DNA from: Carnobacterium viridans
GTDB lineage: Bacteria > Bacillota > Bacilli > Lactobacillales > Carnobacteriaceae
Length of the DNA stretch: 64,000 bases
Assembly (NCBI RefSeq): GCF_900102725.1
Contig: NZ_FNJW01000008.1
Coordinates: forward strand, 62,001-126,000
Direction of reading: 5' to 3'
The translations under genes were made by a program, and so were the position numbers. The stretch's first letter is position 1. The number at the start of each line of letters is the position of its first letter. The notes below the pieces were generated by a model. The model made no database searches. It was not told where the DNA came from and saw only the letters and a list, made by a program, of their open reading frames with translations. Shown one piece after another: positions 13,813 through 23,520 of this stretch.

Positions 13813-14604
13813 GTGAATGTTTTGAATCAGTTTATAGAAAGAACTCAGTTGATACAAGAATGGATTTATGATGCTGCAAAACTTATCAAGTCATCATTTG
13901 AAGAGAATCTAGATATCCAGCAAAAGTCGAATCGAAATGACTTAGTTACTAATATTGATAAAGCTGTAGAAAAACAATTTATTGAAAAAATTCATCAGTT
14001 TTTCCCAGGGGAACGAATTATGGGGGAAGAAGGATTTGGAGATGAATTTCAAAATTTAGATGGAATAGTATGGATCATAGATCCAATTGATGGAACCTTA
14101 AATTTTATCAAACAACAATATGATTTTGCAATAATGGTAGCTGTTTATGAAGATGGGATAGGCCAAGCAGGATTCATTTATGATGTGATGCAAGATAAGA
14201 TGTATTCAGCTCATAAAGGTAAAGGAGCCTATTGCAATAAAAAGAAGCTGCCTCCTGTTAAAGATCTATCTTTAAAAGAAGGATTAGTAGCAATCAGTAG
14301 CGCACTTATGTCAAAAGAAGAAGGGTTAGCTAGACTAGTAGGAAGAGCAAGTTCGGGTGTGCGATTGATTGGTTCAGCTGGAATTGAGACTGCTCATGTT
14401 GCTTCTGGACAATTGATTGGCTATATAGCAGCATCTTTAGCCCCGTGGGATATTGCCGCCGGGAAAATTATTGCTGAAGAAGTTGGTCTCATCTACACTA
14501 AGATGAATGGAAGTTCAATTGATTTGCTGCAAAAAAATCCTTCGCTTGTTGCTACGCCTACCGCCCATAAGGAAATAATCATGTTATTAAACACAAAAAA
14601 GTAA
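13813..14604 (+). CDS. suhB: Inositol monophosphatase family protein
   Basis: Up to 263 residues. Mg2+-dependent phosphatase of the IMPase/SuhB fold. Visible metal-site motifs are GEEGFGDE (about 71-78), WIIDPIDGTLNF (about 92-103) and PWDIAAGKIIAEEVG (about 215). The start is uncertain. GTG 13813 is only 2 nt after AGAGG, while TTG 13822 is spaced about 10 nt from it and would give a 260-residue protein. The pair UPF0223-suhB is conserved next to pdh/typA in related Bacilli. The substrate in vivo is not determined by the sequence. Confidence 0.9.
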   Translation: MNVLNQFIERTQLIQEWIYDAAKLIKSSFEENLDIQQKSNRNDLVTNIDKAVEKQFIEKIHQFFPGERIMGEEGFGDEFQNLDGIVWIIDPIDGTLNFIKQQYDFAIMVAVYEDGIGQAGFIYDVMQDKMYSAHKGKGAYCNKKKLPPVKDLSLKEGLVAISSALMSKEEGLARLVGRASSGVRLIGSAGIETAHVASGQLIGYIAASLAPWDIAAGKIIAEEVGLIYTKMNGSSIDLLQKNPSLVATPTAHKEIIMLLNTKK

Positions 14605-14957
14605 GGTGAGATTGAATGTTGTCTTATAATTTAGAGAAGAAACAAGCAGTATTTTCATATTTTAGGACATAATATAAAAACAGTGTTTAAAAAATGTGAA
14701 TCATCTAATGAATGAATCGCTTACAATTGAAAAGTTGCAAAAAATGTGTCTTTTTTCTTTTCAATTACTTCTATAAGTGTTAGAATAGACAAGTTGATAG
14801 TTGTCTTCATAAGTTTTCAATGCGTTTTCATCAAAGAATTGCAAAAAACTTATGAATAGTTCAAGTGCAAAGTTGTATTGAACAGAACACTTTTTTATTC
14901 GTAGATAGCGATTCAGTAGCATTGAAATAAGAAGAAGAATCTTGGAGGAATACATTA
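14605..14957. other. Intergenic region upstream of typA, 353 bp
   Basis: No gene, clear terminator or known RNA family is recognised. It is AT-rich, with TAGAAT at 14783-14788 as a possible -10 box for typA but no convincing -35. The long gap, with typA translation starting from a strong GGAGG (14943-14947), leaves room for a leader of about 160 nt. Confidence 0.35.
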
Positions 14958-16799
14958 ATGAAAAAAAGAGAAAACCTTAGAAATGTCGCTATAATTGCCC
15001 ATGTCGACCATGGTAAAACAACATTAGTCGATGAATTATTAAAGCAATCAGATACATTAGATGCACGTAACCAATTGGCAGAACGTGCAATGGACTCAAA
15101 TGCTTTAGAACAAGAACGTGGAATTACAATTTTAGCTAAAAACACTGCTGTTAAATATAAAGATACTCATATCAACATCTTGGATACACCAGGCCATGCT
15201 GACTTTGGTGGAGAAGTTGAACGTATTATGAAAATGGTTGATGGTGTAGTTTTAGTTGTCGATTCTTATGAAGGTACAATGCCTCAAACACGTTTTGTAT
15301 TGAAAAAAGCTTTGGAACAAAAAGTTGTTCCTATCGTAGTAGTAAACAAAATCGATAAAGATTCAGCTCGTCCTGCAGAAGTAGTAGACGAAGTATTAGA
15401 ATTATTTATTGAATTAGGTGCCGATGATGATCAATTAGATTTCCCAGTTATTTATGCGTCAGCAATGAATGGAACATCTAGTTTATCAGATGATAAAAAT
15501 GATCAAGAACCAACAATGGCTCATGTCTTTGATACAATTCTTGAAAAAATCCCTGCTCCAATTGATAACTCTGACGAACCTTTACAATTCCAAGTATCGT
15601 TATTGGATTACAACGACTATGTTGGACGTATTGGTATCGGACGTGTATTCCGTGGAACAATCAAAGTTGGAGATTCTGTAACATTAAGTAAATTAGACGG
15701 ATCAACTAAAAACTTCCGTGTAACAAAACTTTTTGGATTCTTCGGATTGCAACGTGTAGAAATCGATGAAGCAAAAGCTGGAGATTTAATTGCAGTTTCT
15801 GGTATGGAAGATATCTTCGTTGGGGAAACTGTTACACCAGTTAACCATGTAGATCCATTACCAATCCTTCATATTGATGAACCAACATTGCAAATGACTT
15901 TCTTAGTAAACAACTCACCTTTTGCAGGTCGCGAAGGTAAATGGGTAACTTCACGTAAAATTGAAGAACGCTTAATGTCTGAGTTGCATACAGACGTTTC
16001 ATTACGTATTGATCCTACTGATTCTCCAGATGCATGGATCGTTTCAGGTCGTGGAGAATTGCATTTATCAATTCTTATTGAAAACATGCGTCGTGAAGGT
16101 TACGAATTGCAAGTTTCTCGTCCAGAAGTTATCTTAAGAGACTTTGATGGCGTTCAATGTGAACCATTTGAATTAGTTCAAATCGATACTCCTGAAGAAT
16201 ACATGGGTTCAATCATTGAATCTTTAAGTGCTCGTAAAGGTGAAATGAAAGATATGGTCAATAATGGAAATGGTCAAGTTAAATTGACTTTCTTAGCTCC
16301 AGCTCGCGGATTGATCGGATACTCTACTGAGTTTCTTTCAATGACACGTGGATACGGAATTATGAACCATACATTTGATCAATACTTGCCACGTTTAAAA
16401 ACTAAAATTGGTGGTCGTCGTAATGGTGCTTTAGTTTCAACTGAAACTGGAAAAGCAACAACTTACGGTATCATGGGTGTTGAAGATCGTGGTACAATCT
16501 TTATTGAACCAACAACTGAAATTTATGAAGGAATGATCGTTGGAGAAAATTCTCGTGAAAATGACATCACTGTTAATATCACGAAAGCTAAACAAAAAAC
16601 TAACGTACGTTCTGCTAATAAAGACCAAACTAACGTAATTAAAGCACCTCGTCATTTAACACTTGAAGAATCATTAGAATTCTTAGGTGATGATGAATAC
16701 TGTGAAATTACTCCTGAAAATGTTCGTTTACGTAAACAAGTTTTAAATAAAAATGAACGTGAAAAATCTGCTAAGAAAAATAAAGCGTCACAAAACTAA
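14958..16799 (+). CDS. typA: Ribosome-associated translational GTPase TypA/BipA
   Basis: 613 residues, full length. GTPase of the EF-G/LepA superfamily that binds the ribosome and is needed for assembly or growth under stress, particularly cold. G motifs: AHVDHGKTTL (about 14-23), DTPGHADFGGE (about 76-86) and NKIDKDSARP (about 130). The C-terminal TypA-specific domain ends in a Lys-rich tail (EREKSAKKNK). ATG 14958 has TTGGAGGAA at proper spacing. Codon use is biased like that of the pdh genes, pointing to high expression. Confidence 0.96.
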   Translation: MKKRENLRNVAIIAHVDHGKTTLVDELLKQSDTLDARNQLAERAMDSNALEQERGITILAKNTAVKYKDTHINILDTPGHADFGGEVERIMKMVDGVVLVVDSYEGTMPQTRFVLKKALEQKVVPIVVVNKIDKDSARPAEVVDEVLELFIELGADDDQLDFPVIYASAMNGTSSLSDDKNDQEPTMAHVFDTILEKIPAPIDNSDEPLQFQVSLLDYNDYVGRIGIGRVFRGTIKVGDSVTLSKLDGSTKNFRVTKLFGFFGLQRVEIDEAKAGDLIAVSGMEDIFVGETVTPVNHVDPLPILHIDEPTLQMTFLVNNSPFAGREGKWVTSRKIEERLMSELHTDVSLRIDPTDSPDAWIVSGRGELHLSILIENMRREGYELQVSRPEVILRDFDGVQCEPFELVQIDTPEEYMGSIIESLSARKGEMKDMVNNGNGQVKLTFLAPARGLIGYSTEFLSMTRGYGIMNHTFDQYLPRLKTKIGGRRNGALVSTETGKATTYGIMGVEDRGTIFIEPTTEIYEGMIVGENSRENDITVNITKAKQKTNVRSANKDQTNVIKAPRHLTLEESLEFLGDDEYCEITPENVRLRKQVLNKNEREKSAKKNKASQN

Positions 16800-16807
16800 A
16801 ACTAAAG

Positions 16808-16857
16808 AGACAGTTCCTCAAAAATGATGGATTCATTTTTTGGGGAACTGTTTTTTT
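16808..16857 (+). terminator. Intrinsic terminator of typA
   Basis: AGACAGTTCC.CAAAAATGA / TTCATTTTTTGGGGAACTGTTTTTTT: a long stem with a T7 tail, just after the typA stop. Confidence 0.9.
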
Positions 16858-16909
16858 ATAACTCCTTCCTACTAAAAAAGGAATTAGGTCAAATTAGAGC
16901 CCTTTGTTA

Positions 16910-16938
16910 TTGTTGGATGGATAGTTTGTTGCTATAAT
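16910..16938 (+). promoter_or_regulatory. Promoter of ftsW
   Basis: TTGTTG (16910-16915), a 17-bp spacer, then TATAAT (16933-16938) in the gap between the typA terminator and ftsW. Confidence 0.6.
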
Positions 16939-17048
16939 AATAGTGTTGCGTAATTTGCGACTAATGAATAATGGATTAAAGGCAGCTTAAAATTAATCAG
17001 GACAGGATTAAAATTATAGAATAAGGAGGCCAAAGGCTTCTTTTAGCC

Positions 17049-18224
17049 GTGAATATGAGGAAATTTAAATATCTTGATTACTATATCTTTATCCCTTATT
17101 TAGTTTTATCCATAATAGGGATTTTAATGGTTTATAGTGCTAGTAGCTATGTTGCTATAAGCAAGTACGATGACTCGCAACGATTCTTTATTCGGCAAGC
17201 TTTCTTTGTTGTATTAGGTTTAATTACGAGCATGATTGTTTTTTTATTCAAATATAAACTATTAAAAAACAAGCGATTTTTAATGGGTGCAAGTGGATTT
17301 GTCGCAATCTTACTTGTCTACTTATTCTTTTTTGGTCAAATTACAAATGGGGCAAAAGGTTGGATATACATTTTAGGTTTTGGTTTTCAACCGGCTGAAT
17401 TTGCAAAAATAGTAGTTATTTGGTATTTTGCTTATATTTTTTCAAAAAAACAAAATCAACTTGTGCATAATTTTAAAGAAACCGTCACTCCACCGCTCAT
17501 TTTATTTGGTTTCTATTTACTGTTGATCCTTTTACAACCTGATGTCGGTGGTGCTGCCATTTTACTTGTTACAGGGACTATTATGATCTTAGCAAGCGGG
17601 GTGTCAACAAAATTATCAGTGGCTGTTGGAGTAATAGGAGTTGCTTTAATAGGGGGTATACTTGCACTTGTACGTGTATTTGGGATGAGCCTGCCTTTTT
17701 TAGAGAAATACCAATATGACCGATTTTTAGCTTTTTGGGATCCTTTTGCCGTTTCAGAAAGTGCCGGACTTCAACTAGTGAATTCCTATTACGCACTACG
17801 ACGTGGCGGTATTTTTGGAGTCGGGATCGGAGAAAGTATTCAAAAAACGGGTTATTTACCGGAACCTTATACAGACTTCATCATGTCCATTATTGGTGAA
17901 GAAATGGGCTTAATTGGTATAATGGTTATTGTTGGGCTATTTAGTTTACTGATTTTACGTATTTACTTAGTTGGTATTCGAACAAAAGATTCATTTGGAT
18001 CACTTATTTGTATCGGTATCGCAACAATGTTATTAGTCCAAGGACTTGTTAATTTAGGCGGGGTTATTGGATTACTGCCTATCACAGGTGTAACCTTTCC
18101 ATTTATCAGTTATGGAGGTTCGAGCACGATTGTTTTAACGATTTCTATTGGCTTAGTATTAAATGTCAGTGCTACAGACAAAAAACGCAATCAGCAAGTA
18201 GTAGAAAAAAATAGCAGAAATTAA
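17049..18224 (+). CDS. ftsW: Septal peptidoglycan polymerase FtsW (SEDS family)
   Basis: 391 residues with about ten membrane segments. SEDS glycosyltransferase that polymerises peptidoglycan together with a class B PBP. Family signatures are LSIIGILMVYSAS in the first helix, GAKGWI, and the C-terminal FPFISYGGSS. FtsW is chosen over RodA because ftsW-pyc adjacency is conserved in Bacilli. The start is GTG 17049 or ATG 17055. The only strong ribosome-binding site, AAGGAGG at 17023-17029, is unusually far (about 19 nt) and lies in a possible hairpin. It has its own promoter, after the typA terminator. Confidence 0.88.
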   Translation: MNMRKFKYLDYYIFIPYLVLSIIGILMVYSASSYVAISKYDDSQRFFIRQAFFVVLGLITSMIVFLFKYKLLKNKRFLMGASGFVAILLVYLFFFGQITNGAKGWIYILGFGFQPAEFAKIVVIWYFAYIFSKKQNQLVHNFKETVTPPLILFGFYLLLILLQPDVGGAAILLVTGTIMILASGVSTKLSVAVGVIGVALIGGILALVRVFGMSLPFLEKYQYDRFLAFWDPFAVSESAGLQLVNSYYALRRGGIFGVGIGESIQKTGYLPEPYTDFIMSIIGEEMGLIGIMVIVGLFSLLILRIYLVGIRTKDSFGSLICIGIATMLLVQGLVNLGGVIGLLPITGVTFPFISYGGSSTIVLTISIGLVLNVSATDKKRNQQVVEKNSRN

Positions 18225-18230
18225 ATGTGT

Positions 18231-18277
18231 TTACTGGATGTAGTAAACAACTTGTTTACAGTGTTGTCTTTTTTTAA
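18231..18277 (+). terminator. Probable terminator with alternative hairpins between ftsW and pyc
   Basis: GTTTACT-N6-AGTAAAC (about 18229-18248) and GTAAACAA-C-TTGTTTAC (about 18243-18259) share the middle arm, so only one can form at a time. A T7 run follows at about 18269-18275. It looks like a terminator, possibly an attenuator, ahead of pyc. Confidence 0.5.
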
Positions 18278-18327
18278 AGATAAGGTGCATCCTACCTATT
18301 AGAAAAAATACGAAATTTAGGAGTGAA

Positions 18328-21300
18328 ATGATGAAAAAAGTATTAGTAGCAAATCGTGGTGAAATAGCCATTCGTATTTTTAGAGCTTTAACAGAGTTAG
18401 CTATTGAAACAGTAGCTGTTTATGCACAAGAAGATGAGGGGTCTGTTCATCGTTTTAAAGCCGATGAAGCTTATTTAGTAGGAAAAGGAAAAAAACCTAT
18501 TGATGCTTATTTAGATATTGAAGACTTGATTCGTATTGCTAAAGACTCTGAAGCAGATGCCATTCATCCAGGATACGGTTTTTTATCTGAAAATATTGAT
18601 TTTGCGAGACGTTGTGAAGAAGAGGGAATCATTTTTATTGGTCCAAAACTACACCATTTAGATATTTTTGGAGATAAGATAAAAGCAAAAGAAGCTGCAA
18701 TCGCGGCGGGGATTCAGTCTATTCCAGGGTCAGACGGTCCAGTTGCAGATTTAGAAAGCGTAAAAGAATTCGGAAATTTATACGGCTATCCAATTATTAT
18801 TAAAGCTGCTCTTGGTGGAGGCGGACGTGGAATGCGTGTGGCTAACAGCGAAGCAGATGTAAAAGATAGTTTTGAGCGTGCACAAAGTGAAGCTAGGGCT
18901 GCATTTGGTAGCGATGAGATTTATGTAGAGCGCTATATTCAGGATCCCAAACATATTGAAGTACAGATTTTAGGGGATACTCATGGAAACATCGTTCATT
19001 TATACGAAAGAGATTGCTCTGTTCAACGTCGTCATCAAAAAGTTGTAGAAGTCGCGCCTTGCGTTTCTATTTCAGAAGAGTTGAGAGCTGAAATGTGTCT
19101 TTCTGCTGTTCAATTGATGGAACATGTTGGTTATGTAAATGCTGGAACCGTTGAATTTTTATTAGAAGGCGAAAATTTTTATTTTATCGAAGTAAATCCT
19201 CGTGTACAAGTTGAACACACGATAACCGAAATGATTACGGGTATAGATATCGTTCAAGCTCAAATTTTAATTGCTCAAGGGAAAGATCTGCACAAAGATA
19301 TTCAGATTCCACAACAAAAAGATATTCCATTGATTGGTGCTGCCATTCAATGTCGTATCACAACTGAAGATCCATTGAATAATTTCTTGCCTGATACAGG
19401 TAAAATCAATACGTACCGTTCTCCAGGTGGCTTTGGTATTCGTCTGGATGCAGGAAATGGATTTCAAGGAAGTGTAGTTACACCTTTCTTTGATTCATTG
19501 TTGGTTAAAGCTTGTGTCCACGCTACTACATTTGAGTTGGCTGTACAAAAAATGGCTCGCTCGTTAAAAGAGTTCCGTATACGTGGAGTGAAAACGAATA
19601 TTCCTTTTATGCAAAACGTTATTTCACATCCGGTTTTTCTATCTGGTGAAGCTAAGACAACATTCATTGATACTACACCTGAATTGTTTAAATTTTCAAA
19701 AGTTAGAGACCGTGGAAACAAAACGATGCATTACATCGGAAACATTACAGTCAATGGATTTCCTGGCATTGAACAAAGAGAGAAAAAATTCTTTGAACCT
19801 GCAAGAAAGCCTGCAAAATTACTAATATTAGATAATGACTTTGTAAGTGCAAAAAATGTCCTAGATAATAGTGGTGCCGATGCTGTGGTAGAATGGATCA
19901 AAAATAAAAATGAAGTGTTGCTGACAGATACCACTTTTAGAGATGCACACCAAAGTTTATTAGCTACTCGAGTGAGAACACAAGACTTCTTAAATATTGC
20001 TGAAGAAACTCAAAAAGGTATTCCACAGTTGTTTTCTTCTGAAATGTGGGGAGGAGCTACATTTGACGTAGCTTATCGTTTTTTAAATGAAGACCCTTGG
20101 GAAAGATTGGAAAAATTACGAAAAAAAATGCCAGATACATTATTCCAAATGTTATTCAGAGGCTCCAATGCTGTAGGATACCAAAACTATCCGGATAACG
20201 TTATTGAAGCGTTTATTCAACAAGCGGCTAAAAATGGGATTGATGTGTTTCGTATTTTTGATAGTTTGAACTGGATCCAACAAATGGAAAAGAGCATTCA
20301 AAGTGTACGTGATGTTGGTAAAATTGCAGAAGCAACGATTTGTTATACTGGAGATATCAATGATCCGAAGAGAGATAAATATACAGTCGACTACTATAAA
20401 AATATGGCTAAAGAATTGGAAAATCAAGGTGCACATATTATTGCTGTTAAAGATATGTCTGGCATATTGATGCCGCAAGCTGCTTATCGCTTAATTAGTG
20501 AATTAAAGGAAACTGTAAATGTTCCAATTCACTTGCATACACACGATACGAGCGGTAATGGGATCTTTACCTATGCTGCAGCTGTAAAAGCTGGTGTGGA
20601 TATTGTGGATGTGGCTATGAGCGCAATGAGTGGAGCGACTAGTCAACCAAGTATGAATAGTTTGTATTATGCCTTATTAAATGCAGATAGAGCACCTGAT
20701 ATTAAAATTGAAAACGTGCAACAAATCAACCATTATTGGGAAGATATTCGTGCTCAATATAGTGACTTTGAAGTAGGAATCAGTGCACCTTCTACCGAAG
20801 TGTACCAACATGAGATGCCTGGTGGACAATACACCAATTTGCAACAACAAGCTAAAGCAATTGGATTAGCTGAGCAATGGGATGAAGTCAAAGTAATGTA
20901 TGCAACAGTCAATCGAATGTTTGGAGACATTGTTAAAGTTACACCTTCATCAAAAGTAGTTGGAGATATGGCTTTATTTATGATACAAAATAAATTATCT
21001 GAAGAGGACGTATATGAAAAAGGAATGGACATCGATTTTCCTGAGTCTGTTATCAGTTTCTTTATGGGTGATTTAGGACAACCGACTGGTGGTTTCCCTG
21101 AAAAACTTCAACGTATTGTATTAAAAGGCAAAAAACCGATTACCGTTCGCCCAGGTAGCTTAGCTGCACCAGTTGATTTTAATGAAATCAAAAAAGAGCT
21201 GGCTGAAAAAATTAACGCAGAGCCTACTCAAGAAGATGTCCTTAGTTACATTATGTACCCTCAAGTATTTATAGACTACCGTAATAATCTAGAAACTTTT

Positions 21301-21762
21301 GGAGAGGTAACACTTTTAGATACAATGACATTCTTCCATGGTATGCGGACTGGAGAAACTGTCGAAGTTCAGATTGAAAAAGGGAAAACGTTGATTATAA
21401 AATTAAATCAAATAGGCGAACCTGATTCTGAAGGTATGCGTATTTTATACTTTGATTTAAACGGTCAAGGAAGAGAAGTAGTTGTAAAAGATTACAGCAT
21501 CACAAGTACAAAAGCTGTACGTAAAAAAGCAGAACCTACAAACAAAAAACATATCGGAGCTACTATGCCAGGATCTGTACTTGAAGTATTGGTACAAAAG
21601 GGTGATCATGTAGTTCAAGGACAGCCAATCATCATCACAGAAGCAATGAAAATGGAAACAACGATCAAAGCCAATGTTGAAGGAATAATTGATCAAATTT
21701 ATGTTGTAGATGAGGATATTATTGAAACAGGAGATTTACTGATTGAAGTGAAAGCGAACTAG
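18328..21762 (+). CDS. pyc: Pyruvate carboxylase
   Basis: 1144 residues, the normal single-chain length. Biotin enzyme making oxaloacetate from pyruvate, bicarbonate and ATP. Domains in order: biotin carboxylase (1-~450, with VANRGEIAIRIFRA, the ATP loop GGGGRGMRVA and EVNPRVQVEHTITE), carboxyltransferase (about 530-800, DTTFRDAHQSLLATR, metal-site HLHTHD), tetramerisation/PC-specific region, and the C-terminal biotinyl domain with EAMKMETT (Lys at about 1109). ATG 18328 or 18331 after GGAGTG. In lactic acid bacteria it feeds aspartate synthesis, and asd/dapA lie later in the window. Confidence 0.96.
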   Translation: MMKKVLVANRGEIAIRIFRALTELAIETVAVYAQEDEGSVHRFKADEAYLVGKGKKPIDAYLDIEDLIRIAKDSEADAIHPGYGFLSENIDFARRCEEEGIIFIGPKLHHLDIFGDKIKAKEAAIAAGIQSIPGSDGPVADLESVKEFGNLYGYPIIIKAALGGGGRGMRVANSEADVKDSFERAQSEARAAFGSDEIYVERYIQDPKHIEVQILGDTHGNIVHLYERDCSVQRRHQKVVEVAPCVSISEELRAEMCLSAVQLMEHVGYVNAGTVEFLLEGENFYFIEVNPRVQVEHTITEMITGIDIVQAQILIAQGKDLHKDIQIPQQKDIPLIGAAIQCRITTEDPLNNFLPDTGKINTYRSPGGFGIRLDAGNGFQGSVVTPFFDSLLVKACVHATTFELAVQKMARSLKEFRIRGVKTNIPFMQNVISHPVFLSGEAKTTFIDTTPELFKFSKVRDRGNKTMHYIGNITVNGFPGIEQREKKFFEPARKPAKLLILDNDFVSAKNVLDNSGADAVVEWIKNKNEVLLTDTTFRDAHQSLLATRVRTQDFLNIAEETQKGIPQLFSSEMWGGATFDVAYRFLNEDPWERLEKLRKKMPDTLFQMLFRGSNAVGYQNYPDNVIEAFIQQAAKNGIDVFRIFDSLNWIQQMEKSIQSVRDVGKIAEATICYTGDINDPKRDKYTVDYYKNMAKELENQGAHIIAVKDMSGILMPQAAYRLISELKETVNVPIHLHTHDTSGNGIFTYAAAVKAGVDIVDVAMSAMSGATSQPSMNSLYYALLNADRAPDIKIENVQQINHYWEDIRAQYSDFEVGISAPSTEVYQHEMPGGQYTNLQQQAKAIGLAEQWDEVKVMYATVNRMFGDIVKVTPSSKVVGDMALFMIQNKLSEEDVYEKGMDIDFPESVISFFMGDLGQPTGGFPEKLQRIVLKGKKPITVRPGSLAAPVDFNEIKKELAEKINAEPTQEDVLSYIMYPQVFIDYRNNLETFGEVTLLDTMTFFHGMRTGETVEVQIEKGKTLIIKLNQIGEPDSEGMRILYFDLNGQGREVVVKDYSITSTKAVRKKAEPTNKKHIGATMPGSVLEVLVQKGDHVVQGQPIIITEAMKMETTIKANVEGIIDQIYVVDEDIIETGDLLIEVKAN

Positions 21763-21866
21763 AATCGAATAAATTGATGAACAAAGTAATACTCATTTTA
21801 AGGATGATAACTGGCATTAAAGTTCAGTTAAAATGATTTAGCTACCAAATTGAGGAGGCTAAATGA

Positions 21867-23057
21867 GTGAAGACACTTTTAAGATCTTTGCCGCTAATTT
21901 TCATTATGCTTCTGGCTACGTATTGGTTGCCAGAAGTCATTTCAAGAAATCCATCAGACATCATCACACCAAAAGAAGAAAGTGAAACTATTCAATCTGA
22001 ATCTTATGACTATCAAACAACAGATTTAGAGCCTGAACAGATTCCAATTGCAGGCTTAGGCAGTTATGTCGGTCAAAAAATTGAAAATTTCACCGGAAAA
22101 TTTGGTGATCCAACACGAATCGATCCAACTGTTTATAAAGAAGAACGCTGGATATTTGGAGAAGACGAAACAGATTATGCGCAGTTAATAGTAAAAGATG
22201 GCATAATAATCGATTTATTTGTATTGGGATCCCAATTAGATGTAGCGCCATTTAAAATTGGCATGTCCATTACTGAAGTATTTCAATTAGCAAGTTTTTA
22301 TCCAACTTATTCTGTAGAAAATCAAGGGGAACAAGATACTCTAGAATTAACAGAAAGTGATTTAAACTATCGTCCTCTAATTGCTTTTGATAATGGAACA
22401 TTTGCTGTATTAATGATGGATCGTTCGACAAATCAAATGATTGCTATTCGTTATCTAGACTCCCCATCGCTAATTCGTTTGGGAGTCTATGATGATGGTT
22501 CAAAACAACATTTAAATGCTTCTTTTGAAGTAGATGAAATAAGACAAGATGCCATTAATGAAGCCAATCAAAAACAAATGTATGAGATATTAAATATCTT
22601 ACGACAACGGTATGAACTTTCTGCGCTAACTCCGAGTGATGCCTTATCTGGTGTAGCTGAAACCATTTTTATCAATCAAGAAGAACAAATTATTGCGGAC
22701 CGCCAAGCCAATAAGGAAAGTAATTTTTCAGAAACGGAAAGCTCGGACAAAGCTAGTAAGAATCAGAATTCTTCAATTGAAACGTTTATTCTAGATGACG
22801 ACTTTAACTCTATTGATGAGCAGAAAAATCAGACTTATCAAACACTAACAAGTGAGCAGATAAAGCTCACCTTACAAGAGACAGAGTTGAAGTTAAATGA
22901 AGTACGTGTGTTGTATTCGATTCAGGAAACGGATGTTGCATGGCTTGCAACTAACTGGTTCAGTCTTGAAATTGAACGAAATTTCTTGATGGATGCTGGT
23001 ATGACAGAAATAGGAGTAGCTTATCGTGCGAACGATATGCTACTAATTCTTCATTAA
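21867..23057 (+). CDS. Secreted or membrane-anchored CAP-family-like protein (YlbC-related)
   Basis: 396 residues from GTG 21867, 8 nt after GAGGAGG; an ATG 4 bp earlier is out of frame. The N-terminal segment RSLPLIFIMLLATYWLP is a signal anchor. Residues about 60-200 match the CAP-associated N-terminal domain (GQKIENFTGKFGDPTRIDP). Residues about 235-396 follow a CAP/SCP domain (LNILRQRYELSALTPSDALSGVA, and near the end GMTEIGVAY), split by a Ser/Asn-rich insert. The usual CAP His positions look lost: NWFSLEIERN stands where the family has N-W...GHREN. The neighbour ylbG is also its neighbour in Bacillus. Role in the envelope unknown. Confidence 0.72.
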   Translation: MKTLLRSLPLIFIMLLATYWLPEVISRNPSDIITPKEESETIQSESYDYQTTDLEPEQIPIAGLGSYVGQKIENFTGKFGDPTRIDPTVYKEERWIFGEDETDYAQLIVKDGIIIDLFVLGSQLDVAPFKIGMSITEVFQLASFYPTYSVENQGEQDTLELTESDLNYRPLIAFDNGTFAVLMMDRSTNQMIAIRYLDSPSLIRLGVYDDGSKQHLNASFEVDEIRQDAINEANQKQMYEILNILRQRYELSALTPSDALSGVAETIFINQEEQIIADRQANKESNFSETESSDKASKNQNSSIETFILDDDFNSIDEQKNQTYQTLTSEQIKLTLQETELKLNEVRVLYSIQETDVAWLATNWFSLEIERNFLMDAGMTEIGVAYRANDMLLILH

Positions 23058-23110
23058 ATAAGACGTTTTAAAGAAAAAAACAATACGGAAATAATTGAAG
23101 GAGTGGTTAT

Positions 23111-23413
23111 ATGGAATTAACTACAAACGAGAGACAAGGAATCATTGTTTGGGTTTATAGTTTAAGACATTTTAAAACGCTTAAACGTTTTGGGTTGATT
23201 CACTATGCTTCTAGACGAATGAAATATGTTGTGATGTATATCAATCAATCTGATGTAGAAATGACGCAAAAGAAATTAGCTGACTTACATTTCGTTCGAA
23301 AAGTAGAGTTATCCTATAGACCGTTTATTAATTTAGATTTTAAAGATTTTTTTGGAAAAGAAAAAAAAGACATTGATCAAGAAGAAGCTATGTCTAGTGA
23401 GACTGTTTTTTAA
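23111..23413 (+). CDS. YlbG / UPF0298 family protein
   Basis: 100 residues from ATG 23111 after AAGGAGTGG. The core RQGIIVWVYSLRHFKTLKRFGL followed by YASRRMKYVVMYIN is characteristic of the small cytosolic YlbG family found next to rsmD and coaD in Firmicutes. No catalytic motif is apparent and the function is unknown. It has an acidic tail (DIDQEEAMSSE). A long perfect terminator follows, so it closes a unit with the CAP-like gene. Confidence 0.88.
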   Translation: MELTTNERQGIIVWVYSLRHFKTLKRFGLIHYASRRMKYVVMYINQSDVEMTQKKLADLHFVRKVELSYRPFINLDFKDFFGKEKKDIDQEEAMSSETVF

Positions 23414-23415
23414 TT

Positions 23416-23466
23416 AAAATGCTAAATAAGTCGATAGACTAACTTCATCGGCTTATTTAGCATTTT
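23416..23466 (+). terminator. Bidirectional-type intrinsic terminator after ylbG
   Basis: AAAATGCTAAATAAGTCGAT / ATCGGCTTATTTAGCATTTT: a 20-bp stem with one wobble pair and an 11-nt loop. Confidence 0.85.
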
Positions 23467-23520
23467 ACAGTGTGAGAAGTTTTCTTAAGCGGTAAGTTAA
23501 ACTGAAAGGAAGTTGTAAGT

